Origin: Symsagittifera roscoffensis
Taxonomy: Eukaryota; Xenacoelomorpha; Acoela; Convolutidae
Reading direction: 5' to 3'
DNA length: 64,000 nucleotides
NCBI RefSeq assembly: GCF_963678635.1
Contig: NC_087063.1
Span: 7,164,386 to 7,228,385, forward strand
Part shown: one piece after another, positions 45,590 through 56,312 of the stretch
How the letters are laid out: the number at the start of each line of letters is the position of its first letter
Position numbering within the stretch: the stretch's first letter is position 1
Notes under the pieces: model-generated
Told to the model about the DNA's origin: nothing
Seen by the model: the letters and a program-made list of their open reading frames with translations, nothing else
Database searches by the model: none
Position numbers and translations under genes: made by a program

Positions 45590-46760
45590 GTCGTTCATAC
45601 TTCAGAAGAAAATACAGAATAATTTTGCTAGGATTGGTTTTTCCATCAGACAAACTTCGACATTTTTTAACTAGTCATTTATGGCAAAACTTTTTTATAT
45701 CACCTATTCATCTGAGTGATACCGATGACATGAGCTCACATATGTGATACTACTGTGACAAAGATATTTCAACTGTGATATACCTAGTGTAAAGTATTGG
45801 GGGTCTAAAAAATGGGATAAATCACACGCGATACGACTCGTACGGCGACTAACGCGCTAGCGGTTATTTATTACGGCTCAAAAATCTTTTCAAATTGAAT
45901 TGAGGCAAGCGATTGCTCCGACTTTCGAAGAAAAAGATGAATTCAATAACCTTGAGGTGGTTTTTCGACTTTCAAAGTGAATGTTTCTAACAAATCGTTT
46001 TATACCCTCTTAAAATATCGTCGTCCTGAACTCAAAATTAAAAAACTCTACCTGTGTTATGGGGGGTTACGTAGCAGTATTTAGACAACCGCGTATTCAG
46101 ACTCGTCAGTATTTAGACAAATACTGTTTCAACAAATCAGAATCGAGACAAAGAAGAAATTAATAAATAATTATTATTTATTTTGGATTACTTATGTCTT
46201 TTCTTGACTCTGATTGGTTCATACAGTATTTGTCTAAATACTGACGAGTATGAATACGCGGTTGTCAAAATACAGGCTGCACTCCGTTATAGGGTTTGAA
46301 ATTGCTAATTTGGTCAATCTGAAACTATTTATGCGCATTATGTGAGTTTTAATAACTAAATCATTCCAATTTGAATTGAGGCCAGCAATTTGATTCTCAT
46401 TACAAAAAGAGACTATAAACACATCCTTTTGTATTTTACAAAGCGTTTTGGGGAATGAAAAGAAGACAATCAATTGAAATTGGAGATCCCGTGAACAAGA
46501 TAGTTACAAGAACAAAATTATTTAAGGTGCAGTCTTGTTATTCAGGGCTTTGTACTGATATAAGGCAGTCTTGTTGATACATTATTAGACGCCATTTATT
46601 CAAATAGCGTATGGACGACGTTTTAGAAATATATCTTAAAAACTTATACTTTTTTCTGTTAAATTTCATCAATTTTCTAAATATTTTTTTTTTCGAAAAC
46701 GTCAGAGCAGTTGAAAAATTCAGGGCTTCCAGATACGAGCAGTCTTATTTTAAAATACTA
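45590..46760 (+). repeat. Dispersed CG-motif repeat, copy 3 (interrupted)
   Basis: Landmarks CATCAGACAAACTTCGAC, CACACGCGATACGACTCG and TAACGCGCTAGCGGTTATT match the 23279 copy. The end GCTTCCAGATACGAGCAGTCTT is at about 46725. The palindromic MITE at 46075-46275 is inserted in the middle. Confidence 0.5.
46075..46275. mobile_element. 201-bp palindromic MITE
   Basis: The left arm CAGTATTTAGACAACCGCG, ACTCGTCAGTATTTAGAC and AAATACTGT recurs in reverse complement on the right arm, giving roughly 85-bp inverted repeats around a short AT core. There is no ORF. Neighbouring bases show no clear target duplication. Confidence 0.8.
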
Positions 46761-47199
46761 ATTGGTTGAACTTTCCATCAAAAAGATGAAAAATATTGCT
46801 TTGCAAGAAAAACAGCCAACAACAGTTGACGAAGTGTCAATGAAACCAAGAATAAAAAACTGATTGTGTGCAATTTTGAGTCTTAAAGAGAAAAATATAT
46901 CTTGTATTTGTTGTTTTTTGCATAACAAGGAGAAAACCAAGTTCAATCGCTGCGCAAATAAAATTTTAAGTCCGGAAACTCAAATTCGTTGTTATTTTTG
47001 AAGATGTTTCGACAACAAAAACACTTTTCGAACGAATGATAGTTTGACTGGCCAGTTACCGCTATTAAAGCAATACTTTATGACTTAATTCAGCCGAACG
47101 AGTTTTTTTTGTAATCACACTACGTGCATCACAATTTATACAAACTATCAGGTCCACTGCAGCTAAAGCTGCTCCTGAAAATAGGCAACGTTTAACTTA

Positions 47200-49095
47200 A
47201 CAGAAAAATTGATTGGTTGGATGGACGATGGATGGATAGTTGGCTCGTTCGGGGCAGAAATGATGGATAGATAGCTGGATGAACGCATGGATGGCTGTCT
47301 ATACGGATGGCTACAAGACTTGAGTGATGGCTGGATCAACGAATGACTGGCTGGATGTATGGATGGCATGCTGGATGACGACTTGGATGGATGGCTGAAT
47401 TGATGAGAGCATAGATGGATGAGCTAAATGGATGGATAACTGGTTGGGTGAATGGCTGGATGGATTGATGGCTGGATGTATGACCTGCGGGATAGCTACA
47501 TGGAAGGCTGGCTAAATGGTGGATAGCGGGATGGCTGAGTGGACGGGTAGGCGGATAGATGGCTAGTTGGAAGGAGAGATGGCTAGCCGGATGGATGGCT
47601 AGATTGATCACTGGCTGAACGTGTGGATCAATTGCCGGATGAATAATGGCTGGCTGAGACGAATGGATCATTGGATGGATGGATAGATGGCAGAATGCGT
47701 GGAGAGCTGAAGTGATAGATGGATCGATGGTTGACTGGATGGAAGGCAGGATGGCAAGATCGCCGAATGGCTAGATCAATGCTTAGCTAGATGTATGGAT
47801 GATTTTAAGGTTGAATGAGCGGGCCCATTAATGAATATTTGGCTTGACGGCTAGTTGGATTGATTTATAGTTGCTTATATCGATGGTTTGATGGATGGAT
47901 AGCTGAATGCATAGATGGAAAGCTGATTGGATGAATGGCTGATTCGATAGCTGGAATAATAGCTGAAATCGTGTTTGGATGCTTGAAAGGATAGATAGCT
48001 TGATGGTTTGATGGACGGTCGGATGGCTAGATAGATGGATGGGAGGTTGCATGGATCAATCGATGGCTAGCTGGACGGTGACCTGATGGACGGCCGGTTA
48101 CGGAATGGGAGTATGGAGATAAACTAGAACGGTGATGGAATCGATGGATGCGTTGATGGCCGGATAGATGAACAAGTGGAAAGCCTAGCAGGTTGGGTCG
48201 ATGGCTGGTTGGAGTAATGGATGGCTTGATTGATAACTGAACTGAATGATGACTGCTTGGATGGATCGATGGCTGGCTGAATGGACTGCTGGTTAGATGG
48301 ATGATTGGTTGGTTGCTTAGATAGATGATTGGCTGTATTGATAAATGGATGGATGGCTGTGAGGATGGATGGATGGCTGGTTAAATAGATGGATCAATGG
48401 ATCGATGTATGGATGGAAAGCTGAATGGATTGATGGCTAAATGAATGTTTGGATGAATGGCTGTTAGACAATGATTGGATGAACTAATGGCTAGATGAAG
48501 GGATGGCAGGATGGATGTACGGCTGGATGGACTGACGACTGGTTGGTTATCTGACTGGATGGAACCATTGAATGGATAGATGGTTGAATGAATGGGTTAA
48601 TCGATATCAGGATAGATGGATGGTTGGTTCTTTGAAGGGATGGCTAGATTGGATGGTTGATTGGATGAATTAACACAATGAAAGGCCTGATGAAAAAAAT
48701 GTGACTGAATGGTAGCATTGGTGAAAGAATAAAGAATGGTATAAGGGGTGAGAGGATAGATGGATGGATCCCTAGATTGATGGATGTCTGTATGTATGTA
48801 TTGCTTGATGGCCGGATGAAACGATCGCTGAAAGCTTAAAAAAATGGATGGCTGGTTGGATGGATTGATAGCTGAATGGATTGATTACTGAATGGATCGA
48901 TGGCTTGATGAAAGGACGGCAGGTTGTATGTATCCCCTGATGGATGAATGGATGTAACGTTGTATGGATGGCTAGATCATTGGATGGCTGGTTTTATTGA
49001 TGGGTGTCTTGATGGTTGGATTGATGGGTGAACGGATTATTAGATAGAAAGATAGCTAGATGAACGGATGGCTAGATGGATCGATGGGTGGCCGA
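47200..49095 (+). repeat. 1.9-kb degenerate ATGG/GGCT tetranucleotide tract
   Basis: Repeated GGATGGATGGCTGGATGG-type sequence with frequent single-base changes and short A/T interruptions. The minus strand reads as runs of Pro/Ser/His/Ile (IHPS-type), so open frames here are by-products of the repeat. Confidence 0.95.
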
Positions 49096-49109
49096 TTGGA
49101 CTTGAAAGC

Positions 49110-49200
49110 AACTGAATCGACCTGAGCAGTCAGGTTTGGAGGTCTGCAACTCATGAGCGTAAGTGGACATCACCTCGTTAATAGAAAGATAGCTGTAGAT
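49110..49200. repeat. Single satellite monomer at the edge of the tetranucleotide tract
   Basis: CTGAGCAGTCAGGTTTGGAGG, CTGCAACTCATGAGCGTA and GATAGCTGTAGAT match the Helitron monomer and the leader words of the family. It lies right after the ATGG tract, as the GATA run lies next to Helitron ends. Confidence 0.5.
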
Positions 49201-50329
49201 GTAAGATCGTAATGAGAATTTTAAAAAATATCCTTTAAATCAAAGAAACGTCAAGCCTCGGAAAAAAACTTTGAGCAATCATAAGAATTTTGGCAATATC
49301 TTCAACGCTAGTATCATAGCTTTAGCCTTAAATTCTGGCTTTTCATTTATTGACGTGGTCATAAATTGGAAAATCGTAAAAATTTCAGAAAAAAATTGCA
49401 AAATACGATAAAACTTAAACGTTCGAAAACTGATTTGTTCAAATTATTACGCTGAAAAATAGTGAAATACCCGTCACGCAAAATTAAAAACGATATAGAC
49501 AGATAAAAAATATATTGGAAGGTTCGAGCCTTCATTGGAAGGTTGTAACCAAGTTGGAAAGGACCTCACTCCAAAAACATCAACCTCCTCCCAAACGATC
49601 TTAATAAATGTAACTTGAACATTAAACGACCACTACGGGCAAAATAGACAAATAACGGCACCTGAAAATGTTCAACGGCTGAAAAAATTTTGCAAAACTT
49701 ATCAGCCCAAAGACGCGACGCCTCATGCTGTGTAAAATAATGCCGCTCGCGGGCTAATTACAGCAAAAAGATAAATGCCTCATTATAGCAATCTTATAAA
49801 AAACCCAATGAGGTAAGAAAATGAGTCAACACAGTTTGAAAAAAAACAAATGAACTTCTTCAATTAAAAAAAAAACTTTGCGCTGATTTTAACTTAAGAG
49901 TAATTAAATCATCTTGAAATTTCTGAAATTTTTTGTCGTTAAGCCAATGCAAAACATAAGCCGAAATCATTTAGGCCGAATAAAGATTCCTAGCGTAAAA
50001 AATAGAACAAAGGAAAAACAAAACATAAACCAGTCATGGGTAGCAAGATCACAAACTAGAGGAGTTAATCAAGACACGTGAAACCACAATGAAAACTGCT
50101 TGCAGCGCAAAAAGAAAACCCGTGGTGTGGGGCAAGTAAGCCGACAAATCATAACTCGACATCACAGTCAGACTATTCAATTTTTCCCGGAAAAAAAACA
50201 TAATTTCACTGATACAACAAGGACCAAGTGGTCCAATCTAAATGGGAAAGGACCGGGAACCGGGAAGTTTCTAAGGTTCGATAATAAACCAGCATCCATT
50301 TCTTACAAATGTGTAGGAAAATTTGTTTA

Positions 50330-50390
50330 CGGAAAAGTCTAGCTCCCGATTACAAGACACTTGCTTTCGCAAGTGTAAATATCTGTGTTC
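50330..50390 (-). repeat. SINE body fragment
   Basis: It has GTTTACGGAAAAGTCTAG, CCCGATTACAAGACACTTGC and TTTCGCAAGTG, matching the 61685 copy almost word for word. Confidence 0.5.
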
Positions 50391-51801
50391 GGAACATTCT
50401 ATACTACTAGCACAGCAACCCTCTATCCTTTTTGAATTATTCTTGTTGAATTTTTAGATTAAATTTATTGAGAAAAATGGATTAATACTATTTTTTATTT
50501 CGCTATATCTTGTTATTTACACTACTGTTATAATGTACAAATTAATTAGAAACGAAATTGAAAGACAACTCGAACCCCCAAAATAAAAATTTTACAATAT
50601 AAATATATACAAATTTACAATATTGTGAAAAAATTGAAAAGGTACTAGTTTCTTTACAAATACTTGTTCATCGCAGAAGCAGAATTAACAAAATTACTGT
50701 CAAAATGTAGTATATTGTGTTTTCAAGCATGCTAAAAAACCTTCGTCAACAAAAAGACCACCAGTACTTTTACTTCATAGGTTGGTAGTAACAAAACGAG
50801 CGATAATTATCAAGCTGAAATTTTCTTGATCTTTTTTTTTCATGGCATTTTATAAGATATAACATAGCCAACAGACAGTTGCATAACTGTTAATAAACTC
50901 AAGAAACTGAGAAAAACGACTGATTTTTGCTCGTTTCCTAGTAACAAATTCATCCACTTAAAGCTCTTTTAAATTCCGCCAAAACTATCCCCACTTGCAA
51001 AACAACGGGACCGATGCGTATTTTTTTGTTCCCACTTTTGAAATTAAAAAATTTTTTGCGCCTTTTCCATTTTGTTATTGAAGAGCATCCTTTATCTTCC
51101 ATTTTTCAAATGAAGTCGAAATTAACTTGAAAAAAGTCAAAAGTAAATCTGTTGAAATGGAAGATTGAGCATGAAGTATAAACAAAAAACCTGGCCACCA
51201 AAAAACTTCGTTCATTAACACTTATTTGTTAACACTATCATAATTTGTTTTAAAATAACAAAACTGACATTCAATGTAAATAACTGCGCAAAGTTACAGG
51301 CAGATTAAAGATGGAAGAATTGAATGGAAAATAGTTGTTAAGACAGGAAAGCCATCCTTGGTACTAGACGTTTTCTTCTACCTTACCTACAGCAAATGAT
51401 TGAAATCAGAGCACCAATCGAAACTTAGCAGCGAAGTTAGCAAGTCATGTTGTTGATAAGGATCCGAACACGCTTTTTGGAACAACTGCCACTCTTTAAG
51501 ATATCTTTATCAACAAACGGTCAAATTCGCTATCCTAGGAATGAAAAATAATACCATGTATTTTATGTACATATAAAGTTTTTATTGTGCTGCACTTTTT
51601 AGCGACCGAGGTTTTAAATAATTTTCAAAGTTTACTTCTGCTGATGATGTTGCTGATTAACTCCCAGTTTATTGCATGTGTTTTCGAACAAAAGTGAACG
51701 TTGTATGTATCGAAAATGGGAAAGTAAAGAAAAGACGAGGATTGATGAAAAAAAGAGACCAAACAAACAGTACAAAGCATCATTTTTAGTTGTGTTGATG
51801 C

Positions 51802-51807
51802 TTTATT
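51802..51807 (-). terminator. Poly(A) signal overlapping the stop codon of gene D
   Basis: The last codon and stop of gene D read GAA-TAA-AG, so AATAAA spans the stop itself. If used, the 3'UTR would be only about 15-25 bases. Confidence 0.5.
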
Positions 51808-53695
51808 CAATGCGTTCAATGAGAAACAGACATTTATCTTCATCTCTCTTGTCACAATTCAAAGGCCTCAGCACAAACTGGAGCGGATAAACATCGAAGG
51901 ATGCGTTTTTACGCCAATCTAATTGCAGAACACGTTCCGGTTGGTTCAAACTCCAAACAGAAAGTACATAAACAGACGATGCTCTAGACTGTACTGACCA
52001 TGTCACGATAATCAATTTACCTGCGATTAAGAATGTAGAAATACAGTCTAGGTTTTCCCTGTCATAATGGTAGAAGCGATCAACCCTGTAATTTGAAGAG
52101 AATTCAATTGAAATGATCTTCTGAGCACTTTGATCATAAAAGCAGAGCAAATTGCAATCAGAAACCACTTGATTAGTGGGCCTACTTTGGCAGCGTGTAA
52201 TTACTCTTATGTTTCCATCACTATTGAGCCAGACACTGATTGATTTTAGAGCATGGTCCCAGTATATCCAACCACCCTCCCCAGTTCTAGCACCTAGCAC
52301 TTCGTAATTAAGTGGATATGGAATTTCACACATCTCTCGCTTTCGATTTTCCAAATAGTAGCAAAAAGCTCGTTTGGGTCTCATTGGCTGATTGCCGACA
52401 ACCAAAATCTGTCCATTTAAATAATAAACACGCTCAACCAGGAATGCATCAGGTAATGCTAAATCTGCACATACCGCATCAGAAAAGTTCCGTTTTTTAG
52501 TGTCATACTTTCTCACTTCAAGCCGTCGATTCCTTTGAGCAACTTCGAAACAGTTGTCTGTAAAACAACCCGCGATAGACTTGAATCGCAATTCCGAAGA
52601 CAGTTTGGGTGTTTCGCCGATTTCCGCCTTCAATTTGGAAGTTTTCTTGATTTGATGTTGCGAAGACGATTCGGCAGTTTCGGCAATTTCAGCCTTCAAC
52701 TGGAACTTCGAATTCTTCACTGAACTTGATGGTTCCAGAGACTCATTTTTCAGTCTCAGTAAGTTAAATTGTTCATGTATGTCAGAAAAAAGTTCCTGAT
52801 TCAAAGACTTGAAGCCTTCTGGAGCTTCAAATAGCTTTTCCATTGTTGGTTCCCGATACACAACTTTGTCTAAGCTAAGTTCTCTACTGAACTCAACGCT
52901 CACTCCAGGCAAGCTTAGTTCTTTACTTATCTCAGATATAATTCTCTGGTTTAAAGATTTGAAGCCCTCCCGAGCTTCAAATTGCTCTTTGTTCATTTGA
53001 TATAACTTAACTTGAGAATCGGATGTACTTAGGGCTCCAATTTTTGCCTCAACAGTCGGAAAAGAATTCACTAAGTTTCCGTTTGACTGACAAAGCAAAC
53101 CTCGCAAATCACTCTGAACTTGGCCAACACTTGCAACGTGCCGCTCTATCCAGCTCTGAACATCTTCGAATTCTCTGAATTTGGATCGAATTTCTGCAGT
53201 CAAGTTCTCTTTGACTTTGTCCAGCGTACCTTCAACTTCTTTGACCAACTTTTCAACTTCCATTTTGTGTATATCAACAATTGTCGAAACATCTTCACCC
53301 TTTTCAAGAGCTACTTTCTCATTTTTCTCCCAATCATTCAATAACTCAAACACTTTAGCTCTCATATCGGAAGCATTTTCATTCAGCGATTGGAAGTCGT
53401 GCTTGCGATGTTTCCCGAGACATCTCGAGCAGAAGATTTCATTACATGTGATACAATAGTCTAAGCAAAGCTGCTTATGCTCTTGGCACACAGCTGGCTC
53501 CAGGCTTCTGTGATCCAGCACAGAATGACCTTTCTTTATATGCACAGAAATACATAGTTCGCACATAAACTCGACCGGTTTTTCGGGACAATCAGAGGTG
53601 TTGCACTGGACACATTTATAGAGACGTTCAACCTCACAGTCTTCCTCACAGCTAGCACATGTCTTAGTAGTTGAACTGTTTGCAGCGTTCGCCAT
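51803..53695 (-). CDS. RING-less double B-box / coiled-coil protein D (divergent)
   Basis: 630 residues from the first in-frame ATG (53693-53695); the frame is open slightly further up but without ATG. Module 1 ligands are C13, C16, C28, C31, C45, C48, H52 and H57. B-box2 has C70, H73, C81, C84, C89, C92, H96 and H99, spaced as in A-C. A coiled-coil region follows, then a linker with internal repeats: EGFKSLNQ twice and KLKAEI-x-ET twice. The C-terminal domain keeps the family pattern (GGWIYWDHALKSIS, then C-x-SRPTNQV), though overall identity to A-C is low. It is the parent-like relative of pseudogene E. Function is unknown. Confidence 0.9.
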   Translation of the reverse strand: MANAANSSTTKTCASCEEDCEVERLYKCVQCNTSDCPEKPVEFMCELCISVHIKKGHSVLDHRSLEPAVCQEHKQLCLDYCITCNEIFCSRCLGKHRKHDFQSLNENASDMRAKVFELLNDWEKNEKVALEKGEDVSTIVDIHKMEVEKLVKEVEGTLDKVKENLTAEIRSKFREFEDVQSWIERHVASVGQVQSDLRGLLCQSNGNLVNSFPTVEAKIGALSTSDSQVKLYQMNKEQFEAREGFKSLNQRIISEISKELSLPGVSVEFSRELSLDKVVYREPTMEKLFEAPEGFKSLNQELFSDIHEQFNLLRLKNESLEPSSSVKNSKFQLKAEIAETAESSSQHQIKKTSKLKAEIGETPKLSSELRFKSIAGCFTDNCFEVAQRNRRLEVRKYDTKKRNFSDAVCADLALPDAFLVERVYYLNGQILVVGNQPMRPKRAFCYYLENRKREMCEIPYPLNYEVLGARTGEGGWIYWDHALKSISVWLNSDGNIRVITRCQSRPTNQVVSDCNLLCFYDQSAQKIISIEFSSNYRVDRFYHYDRENLDCISTFLIAGKLIIVTWSVQSRASSVYVLSVWSLNQPERVLQLDWRKNASFDVYPLQFVLRPLNCDKRDEDKCLFLIERIE

Positions 53696-53742
53696 TGCAC
53701 AAGCAGCATGCAAGCAACAGATCTGGAAAAAAAATATATTGC
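53696..53742 (-). promoter_or_regulatory. Leader of gene D with strong 3' splice site
   Basis: ATATTTTTTTTCCAG ends at 53723, 28 bases before the ATG. This polypyrimidine-plus-AG site implies a 5'UTR intron or a trans-splice acceptor. One out-of-frame ATG (about 53707) lies between it and the start. Confidence 0.55.
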
Positions 53743-55689
53743 ATCATTCTGTGATAGAAATCAACCAATTCAAACGTCGAGAAAAAAAATTCAACAACTT
53801 TTTGTTATGAATCATTCAGAATAAAAAAATCGAATCATAAAAAATATCTCCGAATCCACATTAGTCATTTGAAGTAGTTATTTATTAAACACGCTTACAA
53901 GCTTTTTTTCATGATTTTCTACCACTAAATTACAATGGATTTGTTCGCAGATTGACTCATACATGAAAGACCAAAAATAAAGCGCGAACAGCCTAACGTA
54001 GTCTAGCAATTATATATCTCTACAAAAAAATAAGGACAGAGAACAAATTGATGTTTTTCGAAAATTGATTATAACAGTGATCTGAAATGGTCATGATCTA
54101 ACTAAGACAGCGGTACAAAAAATACAAAGACTAACTAGGTGGATTGATTTATAATTCCTCATTTCAGTTCCGTAACTTCTTATAAGGCGAAAAAAGACTT
54201 AACTCTATTGATCTGTTTGCAATTTCCTCTAGATTGAGTCCTTAAAACGTCTCGCTATAACCCGAATCAATTTTGAAAGAAAGCTGAAAACCTGGCTTTT
54301 CTCTACAAGAAACGTTATGCTTCTTTATGTGTTGAATTATTTAACAATTTAACATAAATAACATGTTTTGTTTCTCAATTGTTAATTGTTAGTTTGTTAT
54401 TTTCAAAAATAACATACAATAAGCCAACCCTGGCTATAGCCTATGACTCCAGAAACAACGTAGCCGTTAAAAATTGCAACTTCTTCAGTGTAGTTATGGA
54501 GATCGACGAAAAACCTTCGTAATCTACAAATTCTACAACAGCTGTCTATTAATCTTTTTCACCATGAATCTACAATATATTACACGCAACTTGTTGATAA
54601 GCTATTTTACAAAGATAGATCTAATTTACAAATTATTTGATACATTTTTCAATAATTTAAAATCTTGAAAATCGATTTTTTAATTATATACTGGAAGTCT
54701 ATCTGTTTTCACATCAGAAACCGAATATATGTACTAACAAGACTGCTCGTATATCAGAGCAAAGCCATGAATGTTCCGACAGTCCGTTAATTTATATCCA
54801 TTAGTTTTTGTGAAAACAAAATATTGAAAACCTGTATACATTTTGGACAATACCAATATATAAAATTTTTAGTCGTACGAAATTAATACGCCCAATCAGC
54901 TCGCCTCAATTCAATTTGGAACGATTTTATTGTGCAGGACAATTGACCACGCATGAACAATTCGCGTTACGCTCTCAGCATTATGAAAAAACTCTTCAAA
55001 GCGCGCATAATTCAACTCAGAACATGGCAAATTTGGCCATTTGCAAACCCCCAAAACTTTACAAAAAATTATCGGTGAAAATTGACTGAATAAAAAAAAC
55101 ACACCGAGCATAAAAATTCCGTTTTCTTCGAAAGTCGGAACAATACTTGAAATGGTCGATAAGGAATCGGATATTATTCTACAAAACAGATCAATTCGTC
55201 AAAACTGACTCATTAAAAATAGACGTGAAAGAGTTTTTTAAACCGTAAGCAGGAGATTTTATTGAAGCAAAAACATTCTTCAGTTTTTAAGAATAGAAAT
55301 GGCACGTCTTCTGAATTTGAACAATTTGAAGTGTAATCGGGAAGTATTTAGAACACCATATAATTAGGAATTATAATAAGATTGATCGGGAATTCAAATA
55401 ATACTATGAAATCGAAAATTAGACAATTTGTAAACAGGGACTAGAATAAAATGCTATCGCGAATTAGAACAAGATGTAATAGGGTTTGCACTATCAACTA
55501 GCTCACGAAAGTTCTGTTGTTGTTCTCATGCTATTTTTGTCTTCTAAGAGAAACACGAAAACTTCCTTCCCATCATCAAGGCTGCATAACTGAAACCGAA
55601 AGAAACAAAGGGTTGATTTGAGCGAATTCCAACTTGCACTTGCATGCACATGGAACTTGATCTCATGAAGGAGCTCATAATGTTCATAT
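53743..55689. other. Spacer between gene D and pseudogene E
   Basis: AT-rich. It includes an inverted copy of the dispersed CG-motif repeat (54727-55141) and a stretch at 55330-55500 with recurring GAATTA/GGGA words. No gene was seen. Confidence 0.55.
54727..55141 (-). repeat. Dispersed CG-motif repeat, copy 4 (inverted)
   Basis: It starts AAGACTGCTCGTATATCAG and ends CGAAAGTCGGAACA, the reverse complement of the edges of the 23279 copy. The interior has ACGCATGAACAATTCGCG and TTGGAACGATTTTATTG. Confidence 0.55.
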
Positions 55690-56312
55690 CTTTCAACTAA
55701 AGACGCTTTAGATTGTACTGACTACGTCAAAATTATCAAGGTTTGCTGATGTTCGAAAGAAGAAGTGCAGTCTATTTTCTCTCGAAAATCATGTCTACAC
55801 GCAGTCCAGTGATTAGTTGCATCTAATGAAACAACGATGATCTTCAAAGCGCGTTGATCAGAAAAGCACGCCGCGTTACCATCAGAAACTACCTTATTGA
55901 TAGGTCTGCCGTGACACCAAAATTCGGATGAAAAAACATTCGCCCTTCTATCTGACCATACTCTGATTAAATGGCTTCTCGGATCCCAATAAAGCCAATT
56001 CAAATCTCAGAATTTACCTTTGTTAGGGCACAGCACATCAAGATTAACTGGACAAAGTTTCCGCAAAGTTGTATGATCTTTGGGGTTATAAATTACCGCT
56101 TGTTTCGTTCCACTGAAACTAATCACTAACCGTTTGGATGAGAAATAACAATTTTTAACCAAGATTGATTGTGAAACTTTATCATTGGAACGCAGTAGAC
56201 AAGCATCACTAAACTTTTCCATGTCATATTGCAGAACTTAAAATAATCGATTAGTTTTAGCAATTTCGAAACAGTTGCTTGTAAAACAGCCAATGATTGA
56301 CTTAAATCGTAA

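Larger units (their letters stand above)
45331..51801. other. Spacer between genes C and D
   Basis: It contains dispersed CG-motif repeat sequence (about 45590-46760), a palindromic MITE (46075-46275), the ATGG/GGCT tract (47200-49095), a stray satellite monomer (49110-49200), a SINE fragment (50330-50390) and AT-rich filler. Small frames here are not convincing genes. Confidence 0.6.

Noticed and set aside
47163-48052. Proline/histidine/serine-rich open frames on the minus strand
   Set aside because: They are direct translations of the ATGG/GGCT tetranucleotide tract and carry no independent coding signal.
50100-50342. 80-codon plus-strand open frame
   Set aside because: Lysine/threonine-rich with no family motif; it overlaps the edge of a SINE fragment and has no gene context.
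53696-53713. Upstream extension of gene D to 53713
   Set aside because: The codon at 53711-53713 is TTG, not ATG; the first in-frame ATG is at 53693-53695.
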